DNA of 64,000 bases from JANOSH01 sp031415695. GTDB lineage: Bacteria; Actinomycetota; Acidimicrobiia; Acidimicrobiales; Ilumatobacteraceae. Location: contig JANOSH010000054.1 of assembly GCA_031415695.1 (NCBI GenBank), forward strand, positions 20,157 to 84,156, written 5' to 3'. Below the pieces are notes generated by a model. The model had not been told where the DNA came from and made no database searches. It was given only the letters and a program-made list of their open reading frames with translations. A program made the position numbers and the translations under genes. Below, in pieces: positions 42,629 to 51,601 of the stretch. Numbering within the stretch: position 1 is the stretch's first letter; each line of letters begins with the position of its first letter.

Positions 42629-43903
42629 GTGGGGCAAGCTGCATGGGTGCGAGATGCGAGAACGATTGTGAGGCGATCAAAGCAGCGTGGACCGATCTTG
42701 CAGGTTTTGTCGCTACATGGCTATCGACGGTACTGGTGTAGTCAACTGTTGATTTCTATCGTCACAGGCACTATTCGGTTCGCGTTTGTGTGGCTTATGC
42801 TCGACCTCAGTTCATGGTCGCCCACCGTTGCTATCATGGGGTTCTCGCTGGGGTTGCCCATCACATTGCTGTCGCTGCCTGCCGGTGTCATCTCGGACCG
42901 CTACGACCGCCGCTCGTTAGTCAGCTTGTCAACGCTCATCGGGGCCGCAGTATTGGTGATTACGGCCGTCGCAGTCGCCACCAACAAAATGTCGGTTATC
43001 GGGGCAGTGACCCTCGCAGCTGCAGCCGGTGCAACCATGGCCGTGGTGGCACCAGCACTTCAAGCCATGGTCCCGGCGTTGGTGCCCCGAGAACTGTTAA
43101 TGACGGGCATTGCCCTGCAGGGGATTGGCCAAAATACCGCCCAACTCACCGGCGTTCTCATCGGCGGCGCGGCCATCGATCTACTGGGCACAGCCCGGGC
43201 ATTCGGCCTCCTTGCGGCCCTTTTGAGCGCGGCTTCGCTGATGATGCGCAAGGTTCCCGATGTGGCTGCGGGGCCCTGCCAAAACGATGGTGCCGTGATG
43301 GCGTCGTTACGCACCAAAGTCTTCGACGGGGTTCGGTTTGCGCGTGAACACGAACCCCTTCGCTCCGTCCTCGCGGTGGCACTGGTCGGGGGAACCTGCG
43401 GAGGGATGAACCAGTTGTTGTTGCCAGGCATCGCAAGAGCGGAAATGGGAGCAAGCGCTTTTCGCGCCTCGCTGCTGTTCGGCGGTCTTGGTCTTGGCAT
43501 GATCTGCACCACGCTCGGGCTTGCACGACGCCCAGGTTTAGAGCACCCAGGTCGGATGTTGGCGTGGTGGTTCATGCTCACCTGTGGCCCGGGTCTGGTC
43601 ATCATGGGCGCCACTCGGTACTTCGCCGTTGCCATGGCCGGCATGATGATTTGGGGCCTCGGTGGAGGCTTCGTCATGACTACCCAACGCACCTTGCTGC
43701 AGCGCCATACTCCTGATGATCTGATGGGTCGGGTCATTAGCGTGCACACCTTGGCGCTTACCGGGTCGTTCCCCCTCGCCGCGCTTTTAGCATTCGCCCT
43801 TGGTGCCGTGCTCGAACGGCGTCAGATTCTCATTGGGGCGGGACTCGTGTCGTTCATGCTCTCGGCCGCAATTACGATTAAATCCCCGCTCCGAAGGCAT
43901 TAG
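42629..43903 (+). CDS. MFS transporter (MFS_3-like)
   Basis: The 424-aa protein has about twelve helices and MFS motifs: LSLPAGVISDRYDRRSL in the 2-3 loop and VPALVPRELLMTGIALQGIG in the middle, which mark the MFS_3 exporter group. The GTG at 42629 is the longest start; GTG 42647 is also possible because the first helix begins after residue 35. No catalytic or substrate clue is available from its neighbours. It ends 4 nt before the convergent nuclease-like gene. Confidence 0.85.
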   Translation: MGQAAWVRDARTIVRRSKQRGPILQVLSLHGYRRYWCSQLLISIVTGTIRFAFVWLMLDLSSWSPTVAIMGFSLGLPITLLSLPAGVISDRYDRRSLVSLSTLIGAAVLVITAVAVATNKMSVIGAVTLAAAAGATMAVVAPALQAMVPALVPRELLMTGIALQGIGQNTAQLTGVLIGGAAIDLLGTARAFGLLAALLSAASLMMRKVPDVAAGPCQNDGAVMASLRTKVFDGVRFAREHEPLRSVLAVALVGGTCGGMNQLLLPGIARAEMGASAFRASLLFGGLGLGMICTTLGLARRPGLEHPGRMLAWWFMLTCGPGLVIMGATRYFAVAMAGMMIWGLGGGFVMTTQRTLLQRHTPDDLMGRVISVHTLALTGSFPLAALLAFALGAVLERRQILIGAGLVSFMLSAAITIKSPLRRH

Positions 43904-43907
43904 ACGA

Positions 43908-44819
43908 TCAGTTAATCTTCGGGCGTACGGCCAACTGCGTGACGAAGCCGCTGTGATCACTCCCCGGAATTGCCATGTCTCGAACGCTCAATACGGCGAG
44001 GTCGTTGCTGACGAGGGCATGATCGAGCCGAGTCACACGAGGAATCAAACCGCCGTCGGCCGGAAACGAGGTGGTCCATCCTCGACCGACTGCGGCGTGC
44101 GCATCGGTGAGCCCTGTCTGTTTCATCAGCAGGCGATACGGCGGATGAAGGTAACTGGCATTTAGATCACCAACGAGCGCAATGGGACCCGTGCGCCGAT
44201 CGACGATGGATTCAAGTTCACGGATCTGGAGCCGCCACGAGGAAACGAGCTCGCCCGAACTTGGCGACTGAGGGTGCAATGCCACGATCTGCAGCAGTGT
44301 GCCGCCAACGTCGATGTCGATAGAGTGCACGACCCGCCCGTAGGCCTTGTCGGCATGCTCGGCGAAGTACGGCCGGGTAGACAAGATGGCCGACCCGATG
44401 CCGGCGTCGTCGTACGGAGTGAGCACCTGATAGCGGTACTGGTCGAGTAGCCCACCGGTGCGAAAAGCGTCGATCCATTGAGTTGTGACGTCAGTGAGAA
44501 CGAGGACGTCGGCCCCGGAGTGAGCGAGCGTGATGGTTGCCTCGGTCGTCTGCTTGTTGAGATAGAGCAGATTGGCCGCGCCTACCGTGATGGTGTCGGC
44601 CGAAGCAGCCCACGCAGGCAAGGGGTCGCGCCGGACCAGCGGAGCCACCAACGCCACGTGAGTAATGCATAACACGCTTGCCACAGCAGCGAGAAGCCAC
44701 CGCCGGGTAAAGAGCGCGGTACCGAGCACGAACCAGGCGAGCACCAAAACCAACAGACCGACAGCCTGGAGCACCACCGTTGGGAAGGGGCGGTTGATGT
44801 CGAGCCACGATGTCAACAA
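43908..44819 (-). CDS. Membrane protein with endonuclease/exonuclease/phosphatase domain
   Basis: The product has N-terminal membrane helices followed by an outward-facing EEP-fold domain from about residue 75. Catalytic-site pieces seen are GDLNAS (Asp/Asn), TRLDHALVS and GSDHSGFV (the terminal Asp-His pair); the first-strand segment reads VGAANLLYLNK. Such proteins hydrolyse phosphodiesters in nucleic acids or lipids; the family member is not assigned. The start is uncertain: TTG at 44819 is used, but the frame stays open to about 44957 and encodes another hydrophobic segment (LIGWGICALCAWIL) without ATG or GTG. Confidence 0.72.
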   Translation of the reverse strand: MLTSWLDINRPFPTVVLQAVGLLVLVLAWFVLGTALFTRRWLLAAVASVLCITHVALVAPLVRRDPLPAWAASADTITVGAANLLYLNKQTTEATITLAHSGADVLVLTDVTTQWIDAFRTGGLLDQYRYQVLTPYDDAGIGSAILSTRPYFAEHADKAYGRVVHSIDIDVGGTLLQIVALHPQSPSSGELVSSWRLQIRELESIVDRRTGPIALVGDLNASYLHPPYRLLMKQTGLTDAHAAVGRGWTTSFPADGGLIPRVTRLDHALVSNDLAVLSVRDMAIPGSDHSGFVTQLAVRPKIN

Positions 44820-44958
44820 AATCCAGGCGCAGAGCGCGCAGATACCCCAACCAATAAGCGTTATAAACCGACTACTCCGCTGTGCAAACCAGGTCTTGAT
44901 GATTGTCTCCGCCAGTACGCCCGTACCGAGTATGACAGAACGACGCTGACAGCGTCAG

Positions 44959-45882
44959 CTAGACCGCTCGACGAAATGGGCCATGAACAATCATGGCAAC
45001 AGCTACGAGGGTCAAGAGGCCAGCTAAAGCCTGCGCAAACGTCACGGGCTCATTGTTGACTGGCCACGCAACTGCGACCGAAATCACGGTCGACGGCAGC
45101 ATCTGCAGCGAGGTGATCGACATCGGGATCTCGGTGATGGCCCAGTTGAGCAAGAGGTGCCCAATCCAGCCAGGCCCGATGAGGATGGCACCCATCAACA
45201 TCCAATCCTTTGCGTCCAACTCGTTGAGGTGAAGGCCTTGAAACACAAGAGGAATGCTGAGAAGAATGGCCGCCCAGAGCATAACCCCGGCCAGATATTC
45301 ACCGGCGCCAAGCGTTCGTCTTGCCTCTCTCGAGGCCACCAGGTAAGCGGCGAGACCCACCGTGCACGAAATAGCTAGTAGCAAACCAAATGGGGTGGCT
45401 CGGACGGCTTTTCCGGCGAGTAGTACCGCAGCGGCGACACCGACGATGGCGACTGATGTCCACGCCACCCACCAACGTGTGATTCGTTCGCCGAACAATC
45501 GGGCGGCCACGAGCGTCACGATGATTGGTTGCAGCACGCCGACAAGTGTGATGGTGGCGATGGAAACGTGCCGCAACGCGCTGAAGAACAAGAACATGTT
45601 GGCGCCGAAGAAGGCCCCGCCCGGGAGTGAGTACTTCATGGATCGCCGAGTAAAGCTTGCCCCTGCCAGGCGAGCCGCGATCTGTGTGAGTGGAACTGCC
45701 ATCCACATTCGTACGGCGACAATGGTGCTGGGTGTTGCTAGCACAAGTTTGGACAATGGTGGCCCCATCGCCCACATGACGACGACGCCAGCTAATGCCA
45801 GATACGCCAAAAGCCGACGTTGAGTGTTCGACTCCGGTGACCCTTGATCGATGGTTCTAGGACTCAATGTCACTGGGCCCAC
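44959..45882 (-). CDS. EamA/DMT family permease
   Basis: The protein has about ten membrane helices arranged as two EamA repeats (LLAYLALAGVVVMWAMGPPL... and AISCTVGLAAYLVAS...), typical of drug/metabolite transporters that export small molecules. Starts are ambiguous: GTG 45882 is used (307 aa); ATG 45915 shares its CCATGG with the divergent SDR start and GTG 45873 is a third choice. Substrate unknown. Confidence 0.8.
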   Translation of the reverse strand: MGPVTLSPRTIDQGSPESNTQRRLLAYLALAGVVVMWAMGPPLSKLVLATPSTIVAVRMWMAVPLTQIAARLAGASFTRRSMKYSLPGGAFFGANMFLFFSALRHVSIATITLVGVLQPIIVTLVAARLFGERITRWWVAWTSVAIVGVAAAVLLAGKAVRATPFGLLLAISCTVGLAAYLVASREARRTLGAGEYLAGVMLWAAILLSIPLVFQGLHLNELDAKDWMLMGAILIGPGWIGHLLLNWAITEIPMSITSLQMLPSTVISVAVAWPVNNEPVTFAQALAGLLTLVAVAMIVHGPFRRAV

Positions 45883-45913
45883 CGTAACCCCGTTGTGATT
45901 ACGCTCCACCACC

Positions 45914-46675
45914 ATGGAGATTTTCAGTCTGCAGGGCAAGACAGCGTTGGTCACAGGGTCGAGTCGAGGTATCGGGTTTGCCCTGGCCAAGGCCCTGGCC
46001 GAGGCTGGGGCAATAATCGTGCTCAACGGCCGCAACGAGACCGCTCTCGCGGCTGCGAGAGCGACGTTAGAGATCGAGGGTCATGACGTGCGCGTACAGC
46101 GGTTCGACGTTTGTGACCAAGAAGCCGTCAACTCAGCTGTCGAATCGATCGAAACCACTGTTGGCCCGATCGATGTGCTGGTCAACAACGCGGGAATGCA
46201 AAAGCGGGCTCCGTTTCTTGAGTACCCAGTTGCGGATCTACGTGAACTTCTCGAGGTGAACCTGGTGTCGGCCTTTGTAGTTGGCCAAGCGGTCGCAACT
46301 CGCATGGCCACACGTGGGTACGGAAAAATCGTGAACGTCTGCTCTGTCCAGTCTGAACTCGGCCGACCCGGCATAGCCGCGTACACCGCAACCAAGGGTG
46401 GCTTGAAGCTTCTGACGCGGGGCATGTGCGCCGATCTCGGGCCGCTCGGCATTCAGGTAAACGCACTTGCTCCTGGCTACTTCGCTACTGATCTCACCCG
46501 CGCACTCGTTGACGATCCGGAGTTCTCGGCATGGGTACAGCGTCGTACCCCTGCCGGACGCTGGGGACGCGTCGACGAATTGGCTGGCTCGGTAGTCTTC
46601 CTCGCAAGCGCGGCGTCGGACTTTGTCAACGGGCAGATCTTGTACGTCGACGGCGGCATGACGGCCGTTGTGTGA
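45914..46675 (+). CDS. SDR family oxidoreductase (gluconate 5-dehydrogenase-like)
   Basis: The 253-aa protein has the cofactor loop TGSSRGIGFALA, NNAGMQKRAPFLEY, catalytic serine in NVCSVQSELGR, and YTATKGG. The NNAGMQ-R-P pattern and the PGYFATDLT segment resemble gluconate 5-dehydrogenase (IdnO-type) enzymes, although broad SDR specificity makes this provisional. It diverges from the EamA gene with starts overlapping in CCATGG, so promoters must lie within each other's coding start or be leaderless. Confidence 0.85.
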   Translation: MEIFSLQGKTALVTGSSRGIGFALAKALAEAGAIIVLNGRNETALAAARATLEIEGHDVRVQRFDVCDQEAVNSAVESIETTVGPIDVLVNNAGMQKRAPFLEYPVADLRELLEVNLVSAFVVGQAVATRMATRGYGKIVNVCSVQSELGRPGIAAYTATKGGLKLLTRGMCADLGPLGIQVNALAPGYFATDLTRALVDDPEFSAWVQRRTPAGRWGRVDELAGSVVFLASAASDFVNGQILYVDGGMTAVV

Positions 46676-46760
46676 CACCCAATGTTTGACGGACCAATCA
46701 GTCAGGCGACACGGGCCCTAAACCTCGATAGCGTGCCGCCGACAAATCACTCGAAGGGAC

Positions 46761-47924
46761 GTGGGAACACCGTTGAACATCACGAAGAGCCAGCGCACAT
46801 TTATCGATCAGGACACCGATCGACCGACTCCGTACCTCGTAGTCGACATCGAGATCGTCGCCCGTAAATTCCGATCGTTAGCCGATGCTCTGCCGGGTGT
46901 CACTTTGCACTACGCGGTGAAATCCAACCCGTCCGCAGCGGTGCTGGCAACCGTGCTCGAGCTTGGTGGCTGCTTCGATGTTGCCAGCCCGGGTGAGATT
47001 CGATTGTGTGTCGAGGCAGGGGCAAGACCCGATCAAATCTCGTACGGAAACACGATTAAGAAGCGGGCCGACATCGCTGCTGCATACGAGTTGGGCATTC
47101 GGCTGTTCAGTTTCGATGCCGATGCCGAACTCGACAAGCTGATCGACTTGGCGCCAGGTGCAACGGTGATGTGCCGAGTGTTGACCAGCGGGGGAGGCGC
47201 CGATTGGCCGCTTTCGCGCAAGTTCGGGTGCGAGCCAAAGATGGCCCTCGACTTGCTAACCCGGGCGGCTGCCGCCGGTATGAAAACCGGCTTGGCATTT
47301 CATGTTGGAAGCCAACAACGCCGCCCCGAAGCGTTCGATGACGTACTTGCCGAGGTCGGTGAGATCGTGTCGCAGCTCACCGATCGTGGGATAACGCTGG
47401 ACGTGCTCAACCTTGGTGGTGGCTTTCCAGCTACCTACCTCGATGCCGTGCCTACGCCCGCCGCCTATGGCCGGGCCATCACCGAGGCGCTTGCCCGACA
47501 CCTTGGTGACAAAAAGCCGTATCTTATTGCCGAGCCGGGTCGCTACCTGGTTGGTGATGCCGGCGTGATCGTGGCCGAGGTGGTCTTGGTGTCGAGCAAG
47601 GGCGACGCCGACGATCGCCGATGGGTGTTCCTCGACATCGGCAAGTTCGGTGGTCTCGCCGAGACGTTGGATGAAGCAATTAGGTATCGCATCACGACGG
47701 ACCGTGACGGTAGCGAGATGGGACCAGTCGTGATCGCGGGACCAACGTGTGATTCGGCCGACGTGCTGTACGACAAGAGCTACTACGAACTTCCGTTGGA
47801 ACTGACCACCGGTGACCGTGTGCTCATCCACTCGACGGGCGCGTACACCACGACCTATTCAGCGGTATCGTTTAATGGCTTCGCCCCGCTGGCGTCGTTT
47901 GATGTCGGAGTCGCGGGAAACTAG
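46761..47924 (+). CDS. Fold-type III PLP decarboxylase (ornithine/lysine/diamino acid decarboxylase)
   Basis: The 387-aa enzyme carries the PLP lysine in HYAVKSNP, the phosphate-binding glycines in LNLGGGFP, PYLIAEPGRYLVGDAG, and the catalytic cysteine in GPTCDSADVLYDK. This is the alanine-racemase-like decarboxylase family making putrescine or cadaverine. The specificity helix region reads DIGKFGGLAETLDE, which favours ornithine/lysine decarboxylases over DapA-type diaminopimelate decarboxylase. The start is GTG 46761 or TTG 46773. Located 85 nt after an SDR gene. Confidence 0.9.
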   Translation: MGTPLNITKSQRTFIDQDTDRPTPYLVVDIEIVARKFRSLADALPGVTLHYAVKSNPSAAVLATVLELGGCFDVASPGEIRLCVEAGARPDQISYGNTIKKRADIAAAYELGIRLFSFDADAELDKLIDLAPGATVMCRVLTSGGGADWPLSRKFGCEPKMALDLLTRAAAAGMKTGLAFHVGSQQRRPEAFDDVLAEVGEIVSQLTDRGITLDVLNLGGGFPATYLDAVPTPAAYGRAITEALARHLGDKKPYLIAEPGRYLVGDAGVIVAEVVLVSSKGDADDRRWVFLDIGKFGGLAETLDEAIRYRITTDRDGSEMGPVVIAGPTCDSADVLYDKSYYELPLELTTGDRVLIHSTGAYTTTYSAVSFNGFAPLASFDVGVAGN

Positions 47925-47966
47925 ACGCCGGAGCAAGGAGTGGTCGGGCGGCCATAGCCTCGCAAG

Positions 47967-48467
47967 ATGTCCGACTTCAGCACCCCGTCAACATCGATTC
48001 CGCCGCCACCACCGGCGTCGTTCACGCCCTCAACTGTTGACACACCGGGTGCTGGCGTCCACTCCGCTGGGCTGGTTCGTCCATTCCTCTTCGCACTTGG
48101 TGCCGCAGCTGCTGGCGGTGCCGCCTGGTTCGGTGTGGTGGTTGTCACCAATCGCATCTGGTACTACCTGGCGTTCCTGATTGGTGTTGCTGCCGCTCTG
48201 GCAGCCGAACGCGGCGGTCGCAAGCCATCCAAAGAGCTTGGTGCCGTAGCCGGAGTTGCGACAGCCATTGCCATGACGGCCTCGCTCTACTTCATCTTTC
48301 GACACATGCTCAGTACCGAGCTCGAAGACGCTCAAGTTCCGGTCTGGCTCGGGCTGCGTGGCGCGTTTGAGCTCATCAAGATCGGCGTTAAAGTCGAGCC
48401 GTTGACGGGGATTTGCGTCGCGGCTTCAGTTGCCGTAGCGGCTTGGAAAGGCGCATCGCAACGCTGA
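47967..48467 (+). CDS. Hypothetical membrane protein with proline-rich N terminus
   Basis: The 166-aa protein starts with a Pro/Ser-rich cytoplasmic stretch (SIPPPPPASFTP) and has about four hydrophobic helices (near 40-62, 65-80, 95-113, 145-160). No family recognised. It is preceded by the decarboxylase gene (42 nt) and followed by boxC (50 nt). Its function is unknown. Confidence 0.7.
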   Translation: MSDFSTPSTSIPPPPPASFTPSTVDTPGAGVHSAGLVRPFLFALGAAAAGGAAWFGVVVVTNRIWYYLAFLIGVAAALAAERGGRKPSKELGAVAGVATAIAMTASLYFIFRHMLSTELEDAQVPVWLGLRGAFELIKIGVKVEPLTGICVAASVAVAAWKGASQR

Positions 48468-48517
48468 GCGTAGGTAGATTGGTTTCCTCAGCTTTACGCT
48501 AGGAGGACCATTAGTTC

Positions 48518-50188
48518 GTGACTATCGACAAGCCAGTTTCATTCCTTGCTGATTCGGCGAGCTATCGCCACTGGCGTGTTGGCTACGCGGTAAACGTAGC
48601 CACAGTGACGATGCAGGTCACTCCCTCGTCGGGTTTGCGTGACGACTACGAGTTGAAGCTCAACTCGTACGACCTCAGTGTCGACATCGAGTTATACGAC
48701 ATTGTCCAACGGCTCCGGTTCGAGCATCCCGAAATCCACGCTGTGGTCATTACCAGCGACATGGACAAAGTCTTTTGCGCGGGTGCAAACATTCAGATGT
48801 TGGCTGGATCTACCCACGGCCACAAGGTGAACTTCTGCAAGTTCACCAACGAGACCCGCAATGGCATCGAGGATGCCTCGGCTCACTCCGGCCAGGTGTA
48901 CCTCGCAGCTGTAAACGGAACGGCAGCCGGCGGTGGCTACGAGTTGGCCTTGGCCTGCGACGAGATCATTCTCATCGACGATTACTCGTCGGCGGTGTCG
49001 CTGCCCGAGGTGCCGCTCCTTGCCGTTCTTCCAGGTACGGGCGGGCTCACTCGCCTTGTCGACAAGCGATTTGTGCGACGCGACCTTGCCGACGCGTTCT
49101 CGACCCGAATCGAGGGCATCAAGGGGCACCAAGCTATCGATTGGCGCCTAGTCGACTATGTGGCACCCAAGAGTACGTTCGCCGAGGTTGTGCAGGCACG
49201 AGCGAAAGTTCGAGGCGCCGAGACACACCGGCCCGATGCTGGCGACGCCGTTACGCTTCCTCTCTTCGGTTCGAGCACGTCGATCGACGCCGACGGATCA
49301 CGGTCCGGCAACGTCGACGTGGCGATCGATCGAGACCTCGGCGCCGCCCGCTTCACGATACGCGGACCGATCGGACCTCAACCTCAAACCGGTATCGCAC
49401 TACTGAAGGCAGGGGTCGAGTCGTGGCTTTTGGCCACCGCACTCGAACTCGACTTCGCCGTTCTGCATCTCCGGTTCAACGAACCAGATATTGGAACGTG
49501 GGTCTTTACAACGCAAGGCGACGTCGAATCCGTAACTGACGCAGAGCATGTGTTCGACAACGACGCCGACCACTGGTTTGTGCGAGAGGTCCGCCTGTAC
49601 CTGAGCCGAACGCTCAAGCGCATCGACGCGTCGGCTCGAACGCTCGTCACGCTCATCGAGCCAAACAGTTGTTTCGCAGGCGTGCTCGCTGAACTCGTGC
49701 TCGCCGCCGACCGGTCGCTCATGCTCGACGGCACAATGGCAGACCTCGACGCGTCACCTCCGGTACTTCGGCTCACCACTACCAACAATGGTTTGTTCCC
49801 TATGTCGAACGGGCTGTCACGACTACACACCAGGTTCTGGGGTCGCGACGACGCACTGGCGGTCGCCCGCACTGCGATCGGGGCCGCCCTAGTGGCGCTC
49901 GATGCCGTCGAGGCCGAACTTGTCACGTTCGCCTTCGACGACATCGACTGGCACGACGAAGTTCGTTTGCTGCTCGAGGAGCGAGGTAGTTACTCGCCCG
50001 ACGCCCTCTCGGGGATGGAAGCAAACCTGCGTTTTGTTGGTCCCGAGACGTTGGAAACCAAGATCTTTGCCCGGTTGTCAGCGTGGCAAAACTGGATCTT
50101 CCAGCGACCCAACGCCGTGGGTTCCGACGGTGCGTTGCGCCGATTCGGAACCGGTTCTCGTCCAACCTTCGACCGAAACCGAGTGTGA
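48518..50188 (+). CDS. boxC: 2,3-epoxybenzoyl-CoA dihydrolase BoxC
   Basis: BoxC is a crotonase-family ring-opening enzyme of aerobic benzoate degradation; it hydrolyses 2,3-epoxybenzoyl-CoA to 3,4-dehydroadipyl-CoA semialdehyde and formate. The 556-aa length (twice a normal crotonase) and sequence features such as CAGANIQMLAGSTHGHKVNF, NGTAAGGGYELALACDE and LIDDYSSAVSLPEVPLLAVL match BoxC. It starts after AGGAGG nearby (GGAGGACCATTAGTTCGTG, GTG start). boxB follows after 3 nt. Confidence 0.95.
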   Translation: MTIDKPVSFLADSASYRHWRVGYAVNVATVTMQVTPSSGLRDDYELKLNSYDLSVDIELYDIVQRLRFEHPEIHAVVITSDMDKVFCAGANIQMLAGSTHGHKVNFCKFTNETRNGIEDASAHSGQVYLAAVNGTAAGGGYELALACDEIILIDDYSSAVSLPEVPLLAVLPGTGGLTRLVDKRFVRRDLADAFSTRIEGIKGHQAIDWRLVDYVAPKSTFAEVVQARAKVRGAETHRPDAGDAVTLPLFGSSTSIDADGSRSGNVDVAIDRDLGAARFTIRGPIGPQPQTGIALLKAGVESWLLATALELDFAVLHLRFNEPDIGTWVFTTQGDVESVTDAEHVFDNDADHWFVREVRLYLSRTLKRIDASARTLVTLIEPNSCFAGVLAELVLAADRSLMLDGTMADLDASPPVLRLTTTNNGLFPMSNGLSRLHTRFWGRDDALAVARTAIGAALVALDAVEAELVTFAFDDIDWHDEVRLLLEERGSYSPDALSGMEANLRFVGPETLETKIFARLSAWQNWIFQRPNAVGSDGALRRFGTGSRPTFDRNRV

Positions 50189-50191
50189 GCC

Positions 50192-51601
50192 ATGTCCGCT
50201 GTCGATATCGATGCCAAGATTCCGAACAACGTCGACCTGTCCGGTGATAGGCGGCTCCAGCGGGCACTTGAATCGTGGCAGCCCAAGTTTCTTGAGTGGT
50301 GGAAAGAACTCGGACCCGTCGCTTTCCAAGACAACCCGGTGTACCTTCGCACAGCAGTATCGGTAGGCCAGGACGGGTGGGCGCATTTCGACCATGTGGC
50401 CATGCCCGACTATCGGTGGGGTATTTTCCTCGCCGAACCGACCCCGGATCGGCGCGTCGCATTCGGTGATCACAAAGGCGACGCCGTGTGGCAAGACGTG
50501 CCGGGGGAGTACCGAGCCGAGTTGCGTCGTCTTCTGGTCGTGCAGGGCGATACGGAACCGGCGTCGGTTGAGCAGCAGCGGCACCTGTGCCTCACTGCGC
50601 CGAGCTTGTACGACCTGCGCAATCTGTTCCAGGTAAACGTCGAGGAAGGCCGCCACCTGTGGGCGATGGTGTATCTGCTGCACCGGTACTTCGGCAAAGA
50701 CGGTCGCGACGAAGCCGACGAAATGTTGTTGCGGCACTCGGGCGATAGCGATCACCCACGCATCTTGGGCGCATTCAACGAACCGACTACCGACTGGTTG
50801 TCGTTCTACCTATTCACCTATTTCACCGACCGCGACGGCAAGTTTCAGCTGGCGTCGCTGCGAGAATCGGCGTTCGATCCGCTGTCGCGCACATGTGACT
50901 TCATGCTCAAAGAGGAAGCCCACCACATGTTTGTCGGTGCCACCGGAGTAGCACGGGTGGTCGACCGTATTGTTGAACTCACCAAGCTCCATAACACCGA
51001 CGACATTCGGCGCTACGGGGGAATCGATGTCGCCACGCTGCAGCGCTACGTGAACTTTCACTACAGCTTGTCGCTCGACTTGTTCGGAGCCGAGACGTCG
51101 ACGAACGCGGCGAACTATTTTGCAGCCGGATTGAAGGGCCGATTCCAAGAGGAACGACGCGCCGACGACCACCTGTTGCGCCATGCCACCCGACTTGTGC
51201 CCCACGCCACCGATCTAGGTATCGGAACCCGCGACGCCAGCGCTTTGTCAGCGCTCAACGAAACGCTGCGCGACGATTACATCATGGATTGCCAAAAAGG
51301 TGTTGACCGATGGAACCGGGCGTTGGCCGACATCGGCCAACGCCTCACGCTTCCTCACGTGGGCTTCAATCGTGCTGTGGGCACCTTCAGGGGCCGCCAT
51401 GTCAGCCCTGATGGTCAGCTCGTTAGCAAGACCGAGTGGCAATCCGCAACGGCATCGTGGTTACCAACACAGAGTGACCGCGCGTTCGTGCACTCGCTGA
51501 TGGTTGGTGTTCGAGAACCCGGCAAGATGGCTGGGTGGGTGGCGGCACCAACGAAGGGCGTACACGGCAAGGCAGTCGACTACGAGTACGTAAAATTCTA
51601 A
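50192..51601 (+). CDS. boxB: Benzoyl-CoA 2,3-epoxidase subunit BoxB
   Basis: BoxB is the diiron oxygenase that forms 2,3-epoxybenzoyl-CoA. The 469-aa protein carries diiron carboxylate/histidine motifs in NVEEGRHLWAMVYLL and LKEEAHHMFVGATG, and FNEPTTDWLSFYLFTYF between them. It needs the flavin reductase BoxA, which is not in the window. Its TAA overlaps the ATG of the CoA ligase gene (TAATG), so the three box genes form one operon. Confidence 0.95.
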   Translation: MSAVDIDAKIPNNVDLSGDRRLQRALESWQPKFLEWWKELGPVAFQDNPVYLRTAVSVGQDGWAHFDHVAMPDYRWGIFLAEPTPDRRVAFGDHKGDAVWQDVPGEYRAELRRLLVVQGDTEPASVEQQRHLCLTAPSLYDLRNLFQVNVEEGRHLWAMVYLLHRYFGKDGRDEADEMLLRHSGDSDHPRILGAFNEPTTDWLSFYLFTYFTDRDGKFQLASLRESAFDPLSRTCDFMLKEEAHHMFVGATGVARVVDRIVELTKLHNTDDIRRYGGIDVATLQRYVNFHYSLSLDLFGAETSTNAANYFAAGLKGRFQEERRADDHLLRHATRLVPHATDLGIGTRDASALSALNETLRDDYIMDCQKGVDRWNRALADIGQRLTLPHVGFNRAVGTFRGRHVSPDGQLVSKTEWQSATASWLPTQSDRAFVHSLMVGVREPGKMAGWVAAPTKGVHGKAVDYEYVKF